Assembly: GCA_015067995.1 (NCBI GenBank)
Contig: SVLJ01000011.1
Coordinates: 19,476-83,475 of the forward strand
Length of the DNA stretch: 64,000 nucleotides
Direction: 5' to 3'
Source of the DNA: Oscillospiraceae bacterium
GTDB lineage: Bacteria > Bacillota > Clostridia > Oscillospirales > Oscillospiraceae
Shown in pieces: positions 42,936 through 52,792 of this stretch. The notes beneath the pieces are model-generated. The model searched no databases and had not been told where the DNA came from. It saw only the letters and a program-made list of their open reading frames with translations. How positions within the stretch are numbered: position 1 is the first letter of the stretch; every line of letters starts with the position of its first letter. A program made the position numbers and the translations under genes.

Positions 42936-43427
42936 TTGCTGAATATCGTCCTTGTGGAGCCAGAGATTCCGCAGAACTGCGGCAACGTTGCCCGCACCTG
43001 TGCGGCAACCGGCAGCCGCCTGCATCTGGTACGCCCTCTTGGCTTTGATATTTCTGACCGCGCCGTCAAGCGCGCCGGTCTGGACTACTGGCATCTGGTG
43101 GAGATTTCCGACTATCAGAATCTGGACGACCTGTTCACCCGCCATCCGGAGGCTCTTTCGGATCTGTGGCTCACCACAACCAAAGCCCCCCGCTCCTATC
43201 AGGAGGCTCATTTTACAGCTGACAGCTGGCTTTTCTTCGGCAAGGAGACCGCCGGTCTGCCGCAGACCTTCCGGGAAGCACATGCCAACCGGTGCATTCG
43301 ACTCCCCATGGTTTCGGAGGCCAGAAGTCTGAATCTGTCCAACACGGTTGCAGTCTGCGTTTACGAGGCGCTGCGTCAGACCGGCTTTGCCGGGCTGCAG
43401 GGCGTCGGTGAGATGACACAGCCGTGA
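42936..43427 (+). CDS. trmL: tRNA (cytidine/uridine-34-2'-O)-methyltransferase TrmL
   Basis: A 163-residue SPOUT methyltransferase that modifies the wobble base of leucine tRNAs. It starts at TTG, seven bases after AAGGGAG; upstream ATG codons lie before the predicted transcription start. Landmarks are LNIVLVEPEIPQNCGNVART, LFFGKETAGLP, and the knot IRLPMVSEARSLNLSNTVAV. Length fits the family (about 155-160). Followed by pgk after 73 bases. Confidence 0.92.
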   Translation: MLNIVLVEPEIPQNCGNVARTCAATGSRLHLVRPLGFDISDRAVKRAGLDYWHLVEISDYQNLDDLFTRHPEALSDLWLTTTKAPRSYQEAHFTADSWLFFGKETAGLPQTFREAHANRCIRLPMVSEARSLNLSNTVAVCVYEALRQTGFAGLQGVGEMTQP

Positions 43428-43500
43428 TCATATGTATGGTTACATACGGCAGCGGAATACGCTGTCGTATCCACTCGTTTTGATCAGGAGGAATTGATCG

Positions 43501-44772
43501 ATGAATTACAACAAGAAAACCGTTCTGGATGTTGACGTTAAGGGCAAGAAGGTTCTGCTGCGCTGCGACTTCAACGTTCCCATGTCCAAGGACGGCAGCT
43601 GCGCCATCACCGATGACAAGCGCATCGTGGCCGCACTGCCCACCATCCGCTATCTGCTGGAAAACGGCGCTGCCGTCATCGCCTGCTCTCATCTGGGCAA
43701 GCCGGTTCCCTCCTTCGACAAGTTTGTGAAGAAGGGTCTGGAAAAGGGCAAGGCCCTTGAAAAACTCACCGAGTCCGCATGGAAAAAGTCTCTGGCCGAG
43801 CTGAGCCTGAAGCCCGTGGCTGAGCGTCTGAGCCAGCTGCTGGGTCAGGATGTCATCATGGCCGCCGATGTAGTGGGCGAGGATGCCCAGACAAAGGCTG
43901 CCGCCCTGCAGCCCGGTCAGATCATGCTGCTGGAAAACACCCGTTACGAAAACGGCGAAACCAAAAACGATCCCGATTTCGTAAAGTCCATGGCCGCTCT
44001 GGCCGACCTTTACGTTTCCGACGCTTTCGGCGCTGTACACCGCGCCCACGCCTCCACCTGCGGCGTGGCCGATCTGCTGCCCGCCGTGTCCGGCTTCCTG
44101 ATTCAGAAGGAGCTGGAGATCATCGGCGGTGCACTGGCTGCTCCCAAGCGTCCTCTGGTGGCCATTCTGGGCGGCTCCAAGGTCTCTTCCAAAATCGGCG
44201 TCATCAACAATCTGCTGGAGCTGGCAGACACCATCATTATCGGCGGCGGCATGGCCTACACCTTCTCCGCCGCACAGGGCGGCAAGGTAGGCGACAGCCT
44301 GCTGGAGTCCGACTGGATGGAATATTCCAGAGAAATGATGGCCAAGGCTGAGGCCAAGGGCGTAAAGCTGCTGCTGCCTGTGGACACCGTCATTGCTGAC
44401 AAGTTCGCTCCCGACGCCAACAGCCGGATCGTCGCCGCCGGCGAGATTCCCGACGGCTGGCAGGGTCTGGACATTGGCCCCAAGACTGTGGAGCTGTACT
44501 GCAGCGCCGTGGCCGACGCCGGTACCGTCATCTGGAACGGTCCCATGGGCGTTTTCGAATTCCCCGCCTTTGCCAAGGGCACCGAGGCTGTGGCCGAGGC
44601 CCTCAGCAAGACCGACGCCATCACCATCATCGGCGGCGGCGACAGCGCTGCCGCTGTGCAGCAGCTGGGCTATGCCGACCGGATGACCCATATCTCCACG
44701 GGCGGCGGTGCCTCTCTGGAGTTTATGGAGGGCAAGGAACTTCCTGGTGTTTCCTGCCTGCTGGATAAGTAA
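43501..44772 (+). CDS. pgk: Phosphoglycerate kinase
   Basis: A 423-residue glycolytic enzyme. [62 protein letters not shown] and the ATP site [13 protein letters not shown] are all present. About 26 residues, rich in Lys and Glu, are inserted after SHLGKP and before LKPVAERL, making it longer than the usual 395-400. Start after CAGGAGGAATTGATCG. Codon use is strongly biased (highly expressed). First of the pgk-tpiA-gpmI glycolytic group; gap is not in the window. Confidence 0.97.
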   Translation: MNYNKKTVLDVDVKGKKVLLRCDFNVPMSKDGSCAITDDKRIVAALPTIRYLLENGAAVIACSHLGKPVPSFDKFVKKGLEKGKALEKLTESAWKKSLAELSLKPVAERLSQLLGQDVIMAADVVGEDAQTKAAALQPGQIMLLENTRYENGETKNDPDFVKSMAALADLYVSDAFGAVHRAHASTCGVADLLPAVSGFLIQKELEIIGGALAAPKRPLVAILGGSKVSSKIGVINNLLELADTIIIGGGMAYTFSAAQGGKVGDSLLESDWMEYSREMMAKAEAKGVKLLLPVDTVIADKFAPDANSRIVAAGEIPDGWQGLDIGPKTVELYCSAVADAGTVIWNGPMGVFEFPAFAKGTEAVAEALSKTDAITIIGGGDSAAAVQQLGYADRMTHISTGGGASLEFMEGKELPGVSCLLDK

Positions 44773-44778
44773 ATTCTC

Positions 44779-44823
44779 TTTCATCAACCGGTAAACACGC
44801 CTGTGTTCTGCCGGTTGATGAAA
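44779..44823 (+). other. Two-storey hairpin between pgk and tpiA
   Basis: TTTCATCAACCGG pairs with CCGGTTGATGAAA, enclosing a smaller AACAC/GTGTT hairpin. A further GCGCTG/CAGCGC hairpin follows. With no T-run it probably stabilises the pgk messenger end or adjusts the amount of downstream product. Confidence 0.55.
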
Positions 44824-44915
44824 GTCGTGCGCTGTCCTGCGGGCAGCGCAAACATACACACCGTCAAACACCTATATACTTGATATAAGCAACTACACAT
44901 AAGGAGAACATTGCC

Positions 44916-45689
44916 ATGAATCGCAGATACCGCAAAACCGTCATCGCCGGCAACTGGAAGATGAACATGACCGCATCCGAAACCAAGCAGTTTGCCGAGG
45001 AACTGAAGAAAATCATGCCCCGCGCCAAGTGGTGCGATACTCTGCTCTGCGTCCCCTCCTGCAACATTACCACCGCCATGAAGGCCTTCAAGGATCTGCG
45101 CTTGTCCGTAGGTGCCGAGAACCTGCACTATGAGAAGAGCGGCGCATACACCGGTGAGGTGTCTGCCAGCATGCTGAAGGATCTGGGCGTCAAGTACGTC
45201 ATCGTAGGCCATTCCGAGCGCCGTCAGTACTTCTGCGAAACCGACCAGATCGTCAACAAAAAGGTTCACGCCGCACTGAACGCCGACATCTCTCCCATCA
45301 TCTGCGTGGGTGAGAGTCTGGAGCAGCGCGAGTCCGGTGTCACAGAGGATCTCATCGCACTGCAGGTGAAGAGCGCTCTCTATGGTGTTCCCGCCGACAA
45401 GCTGCGCCGCTGCATCATCGCCTACGAGCCCATCTGGGCCATCGGCACCGGCAAGACCGCCACTGCAGAGCAGGCCGGCGAGGTGTGCAGTCTGATCCGC
45501 GCCATCATCCGCAACCTGTACGGTGCCCGCGTAGCCCGCAGCGTCACCATCCAGTACGGCGGTTCCATGAATCCCTCCAATGCAGCAGAGCTGCTGGCCC
45601 AGCCCGACATTGACGGCGGTCTCATCGGCGGCGCTTCCCTGAAGCCCGAGCAGTTTGTGGCCATCATCAACGCCGCCAATCAGGAATGA
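44916..45689 (+). CDS. tpiA: Triosephosphate isomerase
   Basis: A 257-residue TIM barrel. It has the substrate lysine in AGNWKMNMT, the catalytic His in GHSERRQYF (near 101), the catalytic Glu in [17 protein letters not shown] with the flexible loop, and [18 protein letters not shown]. Start after ATAAGGAGAAC. Standard length. Confidence 0.97.
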   Translation: MNRRYRKTVIAGNWKMNMTASETKQFAEELKKIMPRAKWCDTLLCVPSCNITTAMKAFKDLRLSVGAENLHYEKSGAYTGEVSASMLKDLGVKYVIVGHSERRQYFCETDQIVNKKVHAALNADISPIICVGESLEQRESGVTEDLIALQVKSALYGVPADKLRRCIIAYEPIWAIGTGKTATAEQAGEVCSLIRAIIRNLYGARVARSVTIQYGGSMNPSNAAELLAQPDIDGGLIGGASLKPEQFVAIINAANQE

Positions 45690-45755
45690 TCCTTCCCGCC
45701 CCGACACCACTGTGCTGGCACAGTCTGCCGGGATCATCGAGAAAATGAGGTTTGT

Positions 45756-47273
45756 ATGAACAAAACACCCACTACACTAATTATTATGGATGGCTTCGGC
45801 ATGTCCTCCGGCACTGTGGGCAATGCGGTTGCTGCCGCTGCCACCCCTCAGCTGGACCGTCTCTTTGCAGAGTATGTCCACACCACGCTGGATGCTTCCG
45901 GTCTCAGTGTGGGCCTGCCTGCCGGTCAGATGGGCAACAGTGAGGTTGGTCACACCAATATCGGCGGCGGCCGCGTGGTCTTCCAGGATCTGCCCCGCAT
46001 CACCAACGCCATCGAGGACGGCAGCTTCTTTGAAAACGAAGCCTACCTCCACGCCATGGAGTCCTGTCGCGAAACGGGCACCGCCCTGCATCTGATGGGT
46101 CTGCTCAGCGACGGCGGCGTACATTCCCACACCCAGCACCTCTGGGCCCTGCTGGAAATGGCCAAGCGTCAGGGTCTGGAGAAGGTTTATATCCACGCCT
46201 TTCTGGACGGCCGCGATGTTTCCCCTACCTCCGGTGCCGATTTTGTGGCAGAGACTGTGGAAAAGTGCCGTGAGATTGGTGTGGGCAAAATCGCCACCGT
46301 CATGGGCCGCTACTACGCCATGGATCGCGACAAGCGCTGGGATCGTGTGGAACAGGCTTATGACGCCATGGTCTACGGCGAAAGCGCTGTTTACAATCCT
46401 GTTCCCGTGGCAGCCGTGAAGGCCTCCTATGACAAGGGAATCACCGACGAGTTTGTGGAGCCCGTGGTCTGCGACCGCGACGGCTGCATCTCCGATAATG
46501 ACAGCGTGATCTTCTTCAACTTCCGCCCTGACCGTGCCCGCGAGATTACCCGTACTCTGGTGGATCCCGGCTTTGACGGCTTTACACGTCAGTACTTCCC
46601 CGTGCACTTTGTGTGCAACACCGAGTATGACGCTTCCATGCCCAATGTAGAGGTTGCCTTCCCCCGTATTTTCGTGGAAAACGGACTGGGTGAGTTCCTC
46701 AGCAGTGTTGGCATGACTCAGCTGCGCATTGCCGAAACGGAGAAATATGCCCATGTAACCTTTTTCTTCAACGGCGGCAGCGAGACGGTCTTTCCCGGCG
46801 AGGATCGTGTGCTGATCCCCTCTCCCAAGGTAGCTACTTATGACCTCCAGCCGGAGATGAGTGCCTTCGAGGTTTGTGACCAGTGCGTGGAGCGCATTGA
46901 GTCCGGTCTGTATGATGTCATCATTCTGAACTTTGCCAACTGCGACATGGTAGGTCACACCGGCGTGTTTGATGCCGCCGTGAAGGCGGTGGAAACCGTG
47001 GATACCTGCGTGGGCCGCGTAGTGGAAGCCACTCTGAAGATGGGCGGCATCGCCATGGTCACCGCTGACCACGGCAACGCTGAGCAGATGGCCGAGACAG
47101 ACGGCTCTCCCATGACCGCCCACACCACCAATCTGGTGCCCTTCATCCTCTGCGGCGCAGGCACCCAGCTGCGTCGGAACGGCAAGCTGGCAGACATCGC
47201 ACCCACTATTCTGGATGTGATGGGCCTGCAGAAGCCCGATGAGATGACAGGCTCCACCCTGATCATCAAGTAA
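45756..47273 (+). CDS. gpmI: 2,3-bisphosphoglycerate-independent phosphoglycerate mutase
   Basis: A 505-residue, Mn-dependent alkaline-phosphatase-type mutase. LIIMDGFGMSSGTVGNAV carries the first metal Asp. The catalytic Ser is in GQMGNSEVGHTNIGGG, and the remaining metal sites are NFANCDMVGHTG and TADHGNAEQM. Sixty-six bases separate it from tpiA. It completes the lower-glycolysis group. Confidence 0.97.
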   Translation: MNKTPTTLIIMDGFGMSSGTVGNAVAAAATPQLDRLFAEYVHTTLDASGLSVGLPAGQMGNSEVGHTNIGGGRVVFQDLPRITNAIEDGSFFENEAYLHAMESCRETGTALHLMGLLSDGGVHSHTQHLWALLEMAKRQGLEKVYIHAFLDGRDVSPTSGADFVAETVEKCREIGVGKIATVMGRYYAMDRDKRWDRVEQAYDAMVYGESAVYNPVPVAAVKASYDKGITDEFVEPVVCDRDGCISDNDSVIFFNFRPDRAREITRTLVDPGFDGFTRQYFPVHFVCNTEYDASMPNVEVAFPRIFVENGLGEFLSSVGMTQLRIAETEKYAHVTFFFNGGSETVFPGEDRVLIPSPKVATYDLQPEMSAFEVCDQCVERIESGLYDVIILNFANCDMVGHTGVFDAAVKAVETVDTCVGRVVEATLKMGGIAMVTADHGNAEQMAETDGSPMTAHTTNLVPFILCGAGTQLRRNGKLADIAPTILDVMGLQKPDEMTGSTLIIK

Positions 47274-47280
47274 ACAGCAC

Positions 47281-47320
47281 AGCTGCTCCTGCCGAGAGAT
47301 CGACAGGAGCAGCTTTTGTT
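47281..47320 (+). terminator. Terminator of the glycolytic operon
   Basis: GCTGCTCCTG and CAGGAGCAGC pair around 12 bases and are followed by TTTTGTTTTT. Confidence 0.9.
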
Positions 47321-47385
47321 TTTCCATCTTTCGGTATAAATCTCTCTCTTCCGGGAAACACTCTGGATAAAGGAGGGATCACACC

Positions 47386-48168
47386 ATGTCCAACAAACGA
47401 AATACCATCGTCACCAACATTGCTTTCTATGCCATTCTTCTGTTCTGTCTGGCCGGGGTGGGCGCAGGCGCCTATCTGATCCTCTTCCCCGGCAGCGCAG
47501 AACCCCAGCAGCCCGAACAACCCCAGTTGACCGGTAGACAGGAGACGGAGACGCCGCTCACCGAGGTCATCCAGCCTGTCACCATTCCGGTTACCCCTGA
47601 AGTCACAGATCCTGATCCCGTGGACATCACACCGATAGAACCCGTTCAGCCAGAGCCCCCTGTCACAGAATCAACCCCCATCGTCTCCGTGATTGAGGAG
47701 CCCAAACCGGTGGTAGTCCCGGAACCGGAACCTGTCCAGCCGGCAGCGGCAGTGCTGCCCGATCCGGTAGTGATGCCTCTGGACGGGGAAATCGTCACCG
47801 CTTTCTCCATGGATACACTGGTCTATAACGCCACTCTGGCAGACTGGCGCACCCACGACGGCATTGACATTTCCGCTGATGCCGGCACCGGTGTGCTGGC
47901 CGCCGCCGCAGGCACTGTGGCAGATGTCCGTGAGGACGGCCTGCTGGGCATCACCGTTGTCCTGCAGCACAGTGACGGCTGTCGTACCACCTATGCCAGT
48001 CTGGCGCCGGAGCTGTCTGTAAAATTCGGTCAGCGGGTGGACGCCGGTCAGCTCATCGGTGCCGTGGGTACCAGCGCCGCAGGCGAGGCCGCTTCCGGTC
48101 CCCATCTGCATTTTTCCGTTTCACAAAATGGCATTGCTGTGGATCCCACAGAGTATCTGGCATCCTGA
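47386..48168 (+). CDS. M23 (LytM) peptidase-like protein, SpoIIQ-like
   Basis: A 260-residue membrane-anchored protein. One N-terminal helix (about 12-33) is followed by a Pro/Glu/Val-rich linker of about 95 residues and a LytM domain. DTLVYNATLADWRTHDGIDI with H-x-x-x-D and GPHLHFSV supply the zinc ligands. The segment TLADWRTHDGIDI is typical of SpoIIQ, the forespore channel protein that docks with SpoIIIAH. Clostridial SpoIIQ keeps the zinc site, as here. A general cell-wall endopeptidase is the alternative. Confidence 0.8.
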   Translation: MSNKRNTIVTNIAFYAILLFCLAGVGAGAYLILFPGSAEPQQPEQPQLTGRQETETPLTEVIQPVTIPVTPEVTDPDPVDITPIEPVQPEPPVTESTPIVSVIEEPKPVVVPEPEPVQPAAAVLPDPVVMPLDGEIVTAFSMDTLVYNATLADWRTHDGIDISADAGTGVLAAAAGTVADVREDGLLGITVVLQHSDGCRTTYASLAPELSVKFGQRVDAGQLIGAVGTSAAGEAASGPHLHFSVSQNGIAVDPTEYLAS

Positions 48169-48171
48169 CAG

Positions 48172-48209
48172 AAACAGGAGGCAGCACCCAAAGGTACTGC
48201 CTCCTGTTT
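48172..48209. terminator. Bidirectional terminator
   Basis: AAACAGGAGGCAG pairs with CTGCCTCCTGTTT. T-rich tails on both sides serve the converging M23 and CNNM genes. Confidence 0.85.
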
Positions 48210-48210
48210 C

Positions 48211-49500
48211 TTATTCATCGTTGTCCGGGAAATCCTCCGGAGTAAACGCATGCTCCAGAATCAACAGACGGGCAATGCGGTGATTGTCATCCACATGCTT
48301 CACCAGAATGGTGAACCGCTTGTAATCGAAGGAGTCGAAGGGCACCGGCATAGCGCCGATGTTCTCCACAGCCCAGCCGCCAACCGTGGCGCAGTCGCTG
48401 TCCATCTCCTCATCATCCAGATCCAGATTGTCGCAGAAATCCGTCAGATTCATATCTCCGGAGCACTCATAGCGGTGCTTGTCCAGCTGCTGCCAGTCAT
48501 TGACGATATCATCGTTTTCGTCCCAGATCTCACCCACCAGCTGCTCCAGCACATCCTCCATGGTAACAATACCCATGATGCCGCCGTACTCGTCGGCAAC
48601 AATGGCCATATGGGTCTGATGGGCGCGGAACTCGTCCATGATGTCATGCAGATGCATGGTCTTGGGGATATACGCAGGCTCCAGCAGCAGTTCCTTCAGC
48701 TGCACATCCTTCCGGCTCACCAGCTCACGGAGCAAGTGCTTGACATACAGGATACCCACCACATGGTCGATGGTACGCTCATATACCGGGTAGCGGGAGA
48801 ACTGAGTCTCCTCCACCACCTTCAGGATCTCCTCGATGCTGTCGTTGATCTCAAAGCCAATCACATCGATACGGGGTGTGAGGATATCGGCAGCATCCAT
48901 GTCCGTGAATTCCAGCGCAGACTGCAGCAGCTCCGTCTCGCTTTCATCCATGACGCCCTCATCTTCTGCGGTGTCCAGCAGATTTTCCAGTTCCTCTTCG
49001 GTAATGGTGATCTCCTGGTCCTCCGGCCTCTTCCAGAGCTTGCTGAACAGGTTGACAATGCAGGTGGTCAGCCATACCACCGGGAAAAACAGGATCATCA
49101 TCACCAGCAGCGGATATGCCGCGAACCGGGCAATGCTCTCGCTGCAGCGTCTGGCAATCATCTTGGGCGTAATTTCACCCACAATGAGGATAACGACCGT
49201 CATGATCACCGTAACAACGGTGGAGGCCATATCATCCGACAGATCCATGGAGGCCGCCAGCTTCACTGCCAGCACCGTAGCCACGGAGGTGGCACCGATG
49301 TTCACCAGATTGTTGCCCACCAGCACGGTGGACAAGGCGTAGTCGTAGCGGTTGTAGATAAATCCGACCAGCTTCTGTGCGCGGTCGGGATTCTCGTTAT
49401 CCCGCTTCATTTTCAGCTTGTTCAGGGAGGTATACGCGATCTCCGTACCGGAGAAAAACGCAGAACCCGTCAGCAGCAGTACGATCAGTATGTATTCCAT
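48211..49500 (-). CDS. CNNM/CBS/CorC-HlyC family membrane protein (full length)
   Basis: A 429-residue protein. The DUF21/CNNM membrane domain (about 1-180) carries SGTEIAYTSLNKLK, LVGNNLVNIGATSVAT and VGEITPKMIARR. Two CBS domains (about 200-325, ending GGIMGIVTMEDVLEQLVGEI) and the C-terminal CorC_HlyC domain follow. The family is linked to Mg2+ or Co2+ export (MpfA/YhdP types). It is preceded by a shorter paralogue 12 bases away. Confidence 0.92.
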   Translation of the reverse strand: MEYILIVLLLTGSAFFSGTEIAYTSLNKLKMKRDNENPDRAQKLVGFIYNRYDYALSTVLVGNNLVNIGATSVATVLAVKLAASMDLSDDMASTVVTVIMTVVILIVGEITPKMIARRCSESIARFAAYPLLVMMILFFPVVWLTTCIVNLFSKLWKRPEDQEITITEEELENLLDTAEDEGVMDESETELLQSALEFTDMDAADILTPRIDVIGFEINDSIEEILKVVEETQFSRYPVYERTIDHVVGILYVKHLLRELVSRKDVQLKELLLEPAYIPKTMHLHDIMDEFRAHQTHMAIVADEYGGIMGIVTMEDVLEQLVGEIWDENDDIVNDWQQLDKHRYECSGDMNLTDFCDNLDLDDEEMDSDCATVGGWAVENIGAMPVPFDSFDYKRFTILVKHVDDNHRIARLLILEHAFTPEDFPDNDE

Positions 49501-49512
49501 TCTGCCGCCCCC

Positions 49513-50514
49513 TTACATCAGCTGCAGGCCTTCGCCTGCGTCGCTTTCGTCCTGAATATCGCCCACCAGCTCCTCCAGCAGGTCTTCCATAGTGATGATG
49601 CCGACCTTTTTGCGGTTTTCATCGATGACAAAGACCATATGGAGCTTATTCAGGCGCATTCTCTGCAGCAGAACAGAAATCTCCGTCTTTTTGTCAAACA
49701 CGTAGGGCTTGAGCAAAATTTTCCGCAGCAGAATAGGCTTTCCGGCAACGTAGCTGCTCAAAAACGCATTGACCGGCAGAATACCGACAATATTCTCTTC
49801 ATTTCTTTCATAGACCGGCAGACGAGACCAGGGCAGTTCCCTGACCATTTCCGCCAGTTCCGGCAGCGGCGTAGCGCTGGACACACGAACCACCTGCTCA
49901 ATGGGGATCATGATGTCCTCGGCCAGCTTATCACGGAATTCCATGGCGGAATTCACCAGCGCCTGCTTTTCCGGTTCCAGAACACCTTCATCCTCGATGG
50001 TCTCGATGATGCTGATAAGCTCCTCCTCAGTGACAGTCTTTTCTTCACCGACAGAAAAAAATCTGGAAAGGAATCCGGAAATACCTGAGAATAGGGCGGA
50101 AACAGGCGTCAGCAGCCGAACCAGCAGCGCCATACTGGAAGAAAATGCCAAAGTGATTTCCTCCGCCCGGGACTTTGCCAGACTCTTGGGGAGCATCTCG
50201 GCGAACAGATACACGATCAGCGTGGTAAGCAGCGTTCCGTAGAGCACGTACTCCTCCGCAAATTCCCGCATCACGATCAACGCGGAAAGGGATGCGCAGC
50301 TGGCGTGAAAAATGTTGTTGCCGATGAGGATGGTGGTCAGGGTCTTGTCAAACCTGTCACAGATCCAAAGGGCTTTTTTTGCCCGCTTGTTGCCCTTGTC
50401 CGCCATGGTGCGAAGACGCACTTTGCTGACAGCGGTGTAAGCCGTTTCACAGCAGGCAAAATACGCAGAGCACAAAAGGAAGAAAACATACAGTATACAA
50501 CTGGCCGGGTCCAC
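49513..50514 (-). CDS. CNNM/CBS family membrane protein lacking the CorC-HlyC domain
   Basis: A 333-residue paralogue of the next gene. CNNM membrane domain with CCETAYTAVSKVRL, LIGNNIFHASCAS and FAEMLPKSLAKSR; CBS pair ending GIITMEDLLEELVGDI. It stops about 15 residues later, without the FAD-like C-terminal domain. The pair may form hetero-oligomers. Start downstream of a palindromic promoter region. Confidence 0.9.
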   Translation of the reverse strand: MDPASCILYVFFLLCSAYFACCETAYTAVSKVRLRTMADKGNKRAKKALWICDRFDKTLTTILIGNNIFHASCASLSALIVMREFAEEYVLYGTLLTTLIVYLFAEMLPKSLAKSRAEEITLAFSSSMALLVRLLTPVSALFSGISGFLSRFFSVGEEKTVTEEELISIIETIEDEGVLEPEKQALVNSAMEFRDKLAEDIMIPIEQVVRVSSATPLPELAEMVRELPWSRLPVYERNEENIVGILPVNAFLSSYVAGKPILLRKILLKPYVFDKKTEISVLLQRMRLNKLHMVFVIDENRKKVGIITMEDLLEELVGDIQDESDAGEGLQLM

Positions 50515-50551
50515 GAAAAAACCAACTCCTTATAAAAATATTGTAAAAATT

Positions 50552-50580
50552 ATTATATCATCGTCACGACGGATATGCAA
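50552..50580 (-). promoter_or_regulatory. Promoter of the CNNM pair
   Basis: The minus strand reads TTGCAT, 17 bases, TATAAT. The spacer carries the palindromic CGTCGTGACG, which might be an operator. Confidence 0.7.
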
Positions 50581-50624
50581 GTATTCCGTCATTTTCACAG
50601 TATGGTTTTGGAAAATTCTTGCTT

Positions 50625-51434
50625 TTACGCTTCAATTTCCACGTCTTCGAAGACGCCGCGGCGCAGCACCGCCGTGCCGCGGAAGCCCGCCTCCCTCAGC
50701 AGCGCCACTCCATCGGCAAACCGGAAGCCCACATTCTCCCGGCAGTGCGCGTCACTGGACAGGAGAATCCTGCCGCCATGGCTCAGAAGCTCCCGCAGCA
50801 AAAAGAGATGCGGATACGGCGTGTTCCGCAGCCCTCGTGCCATTGCGCCGGTGTTCAGCTCCACGATGGGCGTCACCTCCAGACAGGCCAGCAGAGCGTC
50901 CGCTGCCATTCGGCGATAGGCCGGGTCCTCTTCGTTCACCAGCCCGAACTTCACCGGAAGGTCAAAATGCCCCAGCACATCAGGACGGTGACGATATGTA
51001 CACTCCACAACGGTATCGAAATACGCCCGGCAATAGGCCAGCGGATCGCCGCCGAACCACTCGTCTATGGTTCGTTTCTGCTCATCCGCGGCGTGATCCA
51101 CGGAAAAATAATGCTCTCCCACCCGAATATAATGGCAATCACCGATGAGATAGTCATAGAGCTGTCGGTCTTCCAGCTCCGAATATCCGTCATATTCCAG
51201 TCCCGCATAGACTTCGATCCGGTCTGCGTACGCTCTCTTCAGGCGGCGCAGCTCCGCATGGTAGTCCGGCAGACGCTCGTTCCGGATGCAGTAACGCAGG
51301 TCAAAGGGTGTATAGCTGTGATCAGAGATGCCCACGGAGGCAAATCCCCGCTCCGCGGCAGCGCGCACCATGTCCTCCATGGTGTGAACACCATCCGAAA
51401 ACACCGTATGGGTGTGCAGGTCAGAATATTGCAT
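50625..51434 (-). CDS. PHP-domain histidinol-phosphatase-like protein
   Basis: A 269-residue metallophosphatase. The start at 51434 follows GGAAGGGGGG. Metal motifs are DLHTHTVFSDG (5-15), GISDHS, GLEYDG, VLGHFDLP and LLSSDAHCRENVG. The HisJ type of the PHP family hydrolyses histidinol phosphate, but no his gene is close, so another phosphate ester is possible. Confidence 0.85.
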   Translation of the reverse strand: MQYSDLHTHTVFSDGVHTMEDMVRAAAERGFASVGISDHSYTPFDLRYCIRNERLPDYHAELRRLKRAYADRIEVYAGLEYDGYSELEDRQLYDYLIGDCHYIRVGEHYFSVDHAADEQKRTIDEWFGGDPLAYCRAYFDTVVECTYRHRPDVLGHFDLPVKFGLVNEEDPAYRRMAADALLACLEVTPIVELNTGAMARGLRNTPYPHLFLLRELLSHGGRILLSSDAHCRENVGFRFADGVALLREAGFRGTAVLRRGVFEDVEIEA

Positions 51435-51463
51435 GGGGTGCCCCCCTTCCTTTTCTACGGTAC

Positions 51464-51492
51464 AGATTAGCACAAATCCGTCCAAACCGCAA
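51464..51492 (-). promoter_or_regulatory. Promoter of the PHP gene
   Basis: The minus strand reads TTGCGG, 17 bases, TAATCT, with a leader of about 25 bases. Confidence 0.5.
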
Positions 51493-51579
51493 TCTCCCTC
51501 TTTTTGAAGTTACGCAACCGATTGCATTGATTTTTCTTGGCTGATGCGCAATTTTACACAGGTTGGCACACAATTATGG

Positions 51580-51608
51580 TTGATTCTTTTGTGCGTTTGT
51601 CGTATACT
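51580..51608 (+). promoter_or_regulatory. Promoter of serC-serA
   Basis: TTGATT, 17 bases, TATACT. A leader of about 55 bases ends in GGAGGAAAACAGCT before serC. Confidence 0.8.
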
Positions 51609-51670
51609 AAATGGTGGAAATCCGTGCGCCTCCCGCGCAAAAATAAATCTACATTTGGAGGAAAACAGCT

Positions 51671-52759
51671 ATGAAATACGGACGTACCTACAACTTCTCC
51701 GCCGGCCCCGCTATGATGCCTGAAGAGGTCCTGGAGGAGATCGCAGCCGAAATGATGAACTACCGCGGCAGCGGCATGTGCGTCATGGAGATGAGCCATC
51801 GTTCCAAGGTCTTTATGGACATCGCAGCTGAGGCTGAGGCCGATCTGCGCAAGCTGATGGGCATTCCCGACAACTACAAGGTCCTGTTCGTTCAGGGCGG
51901 CGGCACCGTGCAGTTCGCCATGGTGGCCATGAACCTGCTGAAGGGCGGCGTCGCCTGCTACGTGGAGACCGGTGCCTGGTCCAAGAAGGCCATCGCCGAG
52001 GCCAAGAAGTATGGCGAAGTGAAGATCGTTGCCTCCTCCAAGGACAAGAACTTCACCTATATCCCCGACTGCTCCGATCTGGACATTCCCGAGAATGCAG
52101 ACTATGTCTACATCTGCGAGAATGAAACCATCAACGGCACTACTTTCTTCGAGCTGCCCAACACCAAGGGCAAGATTCTGGTGTCCGACCAGTCCTCCAT
52201 GTTCCTGTCCCGTCCCTGCGACGTCAGCAAGTACGGTCTGATCTGGGCAGGCGTCCAGAAGAACGTCGGCCCCGCCGGCATGGCCGTGGTCATCGTCCGC
52301 GAGGATCTGATCCGCGAGGATCTGGCCGAGTACGTTCCCACCTACATGAGCTACAAGACTCACGCCGACAACGACTCCATGTACAACACTCCCAACTGCT
52401 GGGCCATCTACTGCTGCGGCAAGGTGTTCAAGTATCTGCAGAAGACCGGCGGTCTGGAAGCCATGCATCAGCGTAATGTGGAGAAGGCTGCCATCCTGTA
52501 CGACTTCCTGGATCAGAGCAAGTTCTTCTCTGCTCCCGTCGAGAAAGCCAGCCGCTCTCTGATGAACGTTCCCTTCGTGTCTCCCTCCAAGGAGCAGGAC
52601 GCCGAGGTGGTGGCCGCTACCAAGGCCGCAGGCTTCGACAACCTGAAGGGCCACAAGAGCGTTGGCGGTCTGCGTGCCTCCATCTACAACGCCATGCCCA
52701 AGGAAGGCGTTGAGGCTCTGGTTGAGTTCCTGAAGAAATACGAGGCCGAGCACGCCTGA
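51671..52759 (+). CDS. serC: Phosphoserine aminotransferase
   Basis: A 362-residue PLP enzyme converting 3-phosphohydroxypyruvate and glutamate to phosphoserine. It starts YNFSAGPAMMPEEVLEEI and has HRSKVF, FVQGGGTVQFAMV and the PLP lysine in WAGVQKNVGPAGMAVV. NVPFV and GGLRASIYNAMP close the active site. Biased codons suggest high expression. serA follows after 33 bases; together they make phosphoserine from 3-phosphoglycerate, the substrate of the gpmI reaction encoded 6 kb upstream. Confidence 0.97.
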   Translation: MKYGRTYNFSAGPAMMPEEVLEEIAAEMMNYRGSGMCVMEMSHRSKVFMDIAAEAEADLRKLMGIPDNYKVLFVQGGGTVQFAMVAMNLLKGGVACYVETGAWSKKAIAEAKKYGEVKIVASSKDKNFTYIPDCSDLDIPENADYVYICENETINGTTFFELPNTKGKILVSDQSSMFLSRPCDVSKYGLIWAGVQKNVGPAGMAVVIVREDLIREDLAEYVPTYMSYKTHADNDSMYNTPNCWAIYCCGKVFKYLQKTGGLEAMHQRNVEKAAILYDFLDQSKFFSAPVEKASRSLMNVPFVSPSKEQDAEVVAATKAAGFDNLKGHKSVGGLRASIYNAMPKEGVEALVEFLKKYEAEHA

Positions 52760-52792
52760 TTACGACTGAATACAGAAAAGGAGAACAAAACT

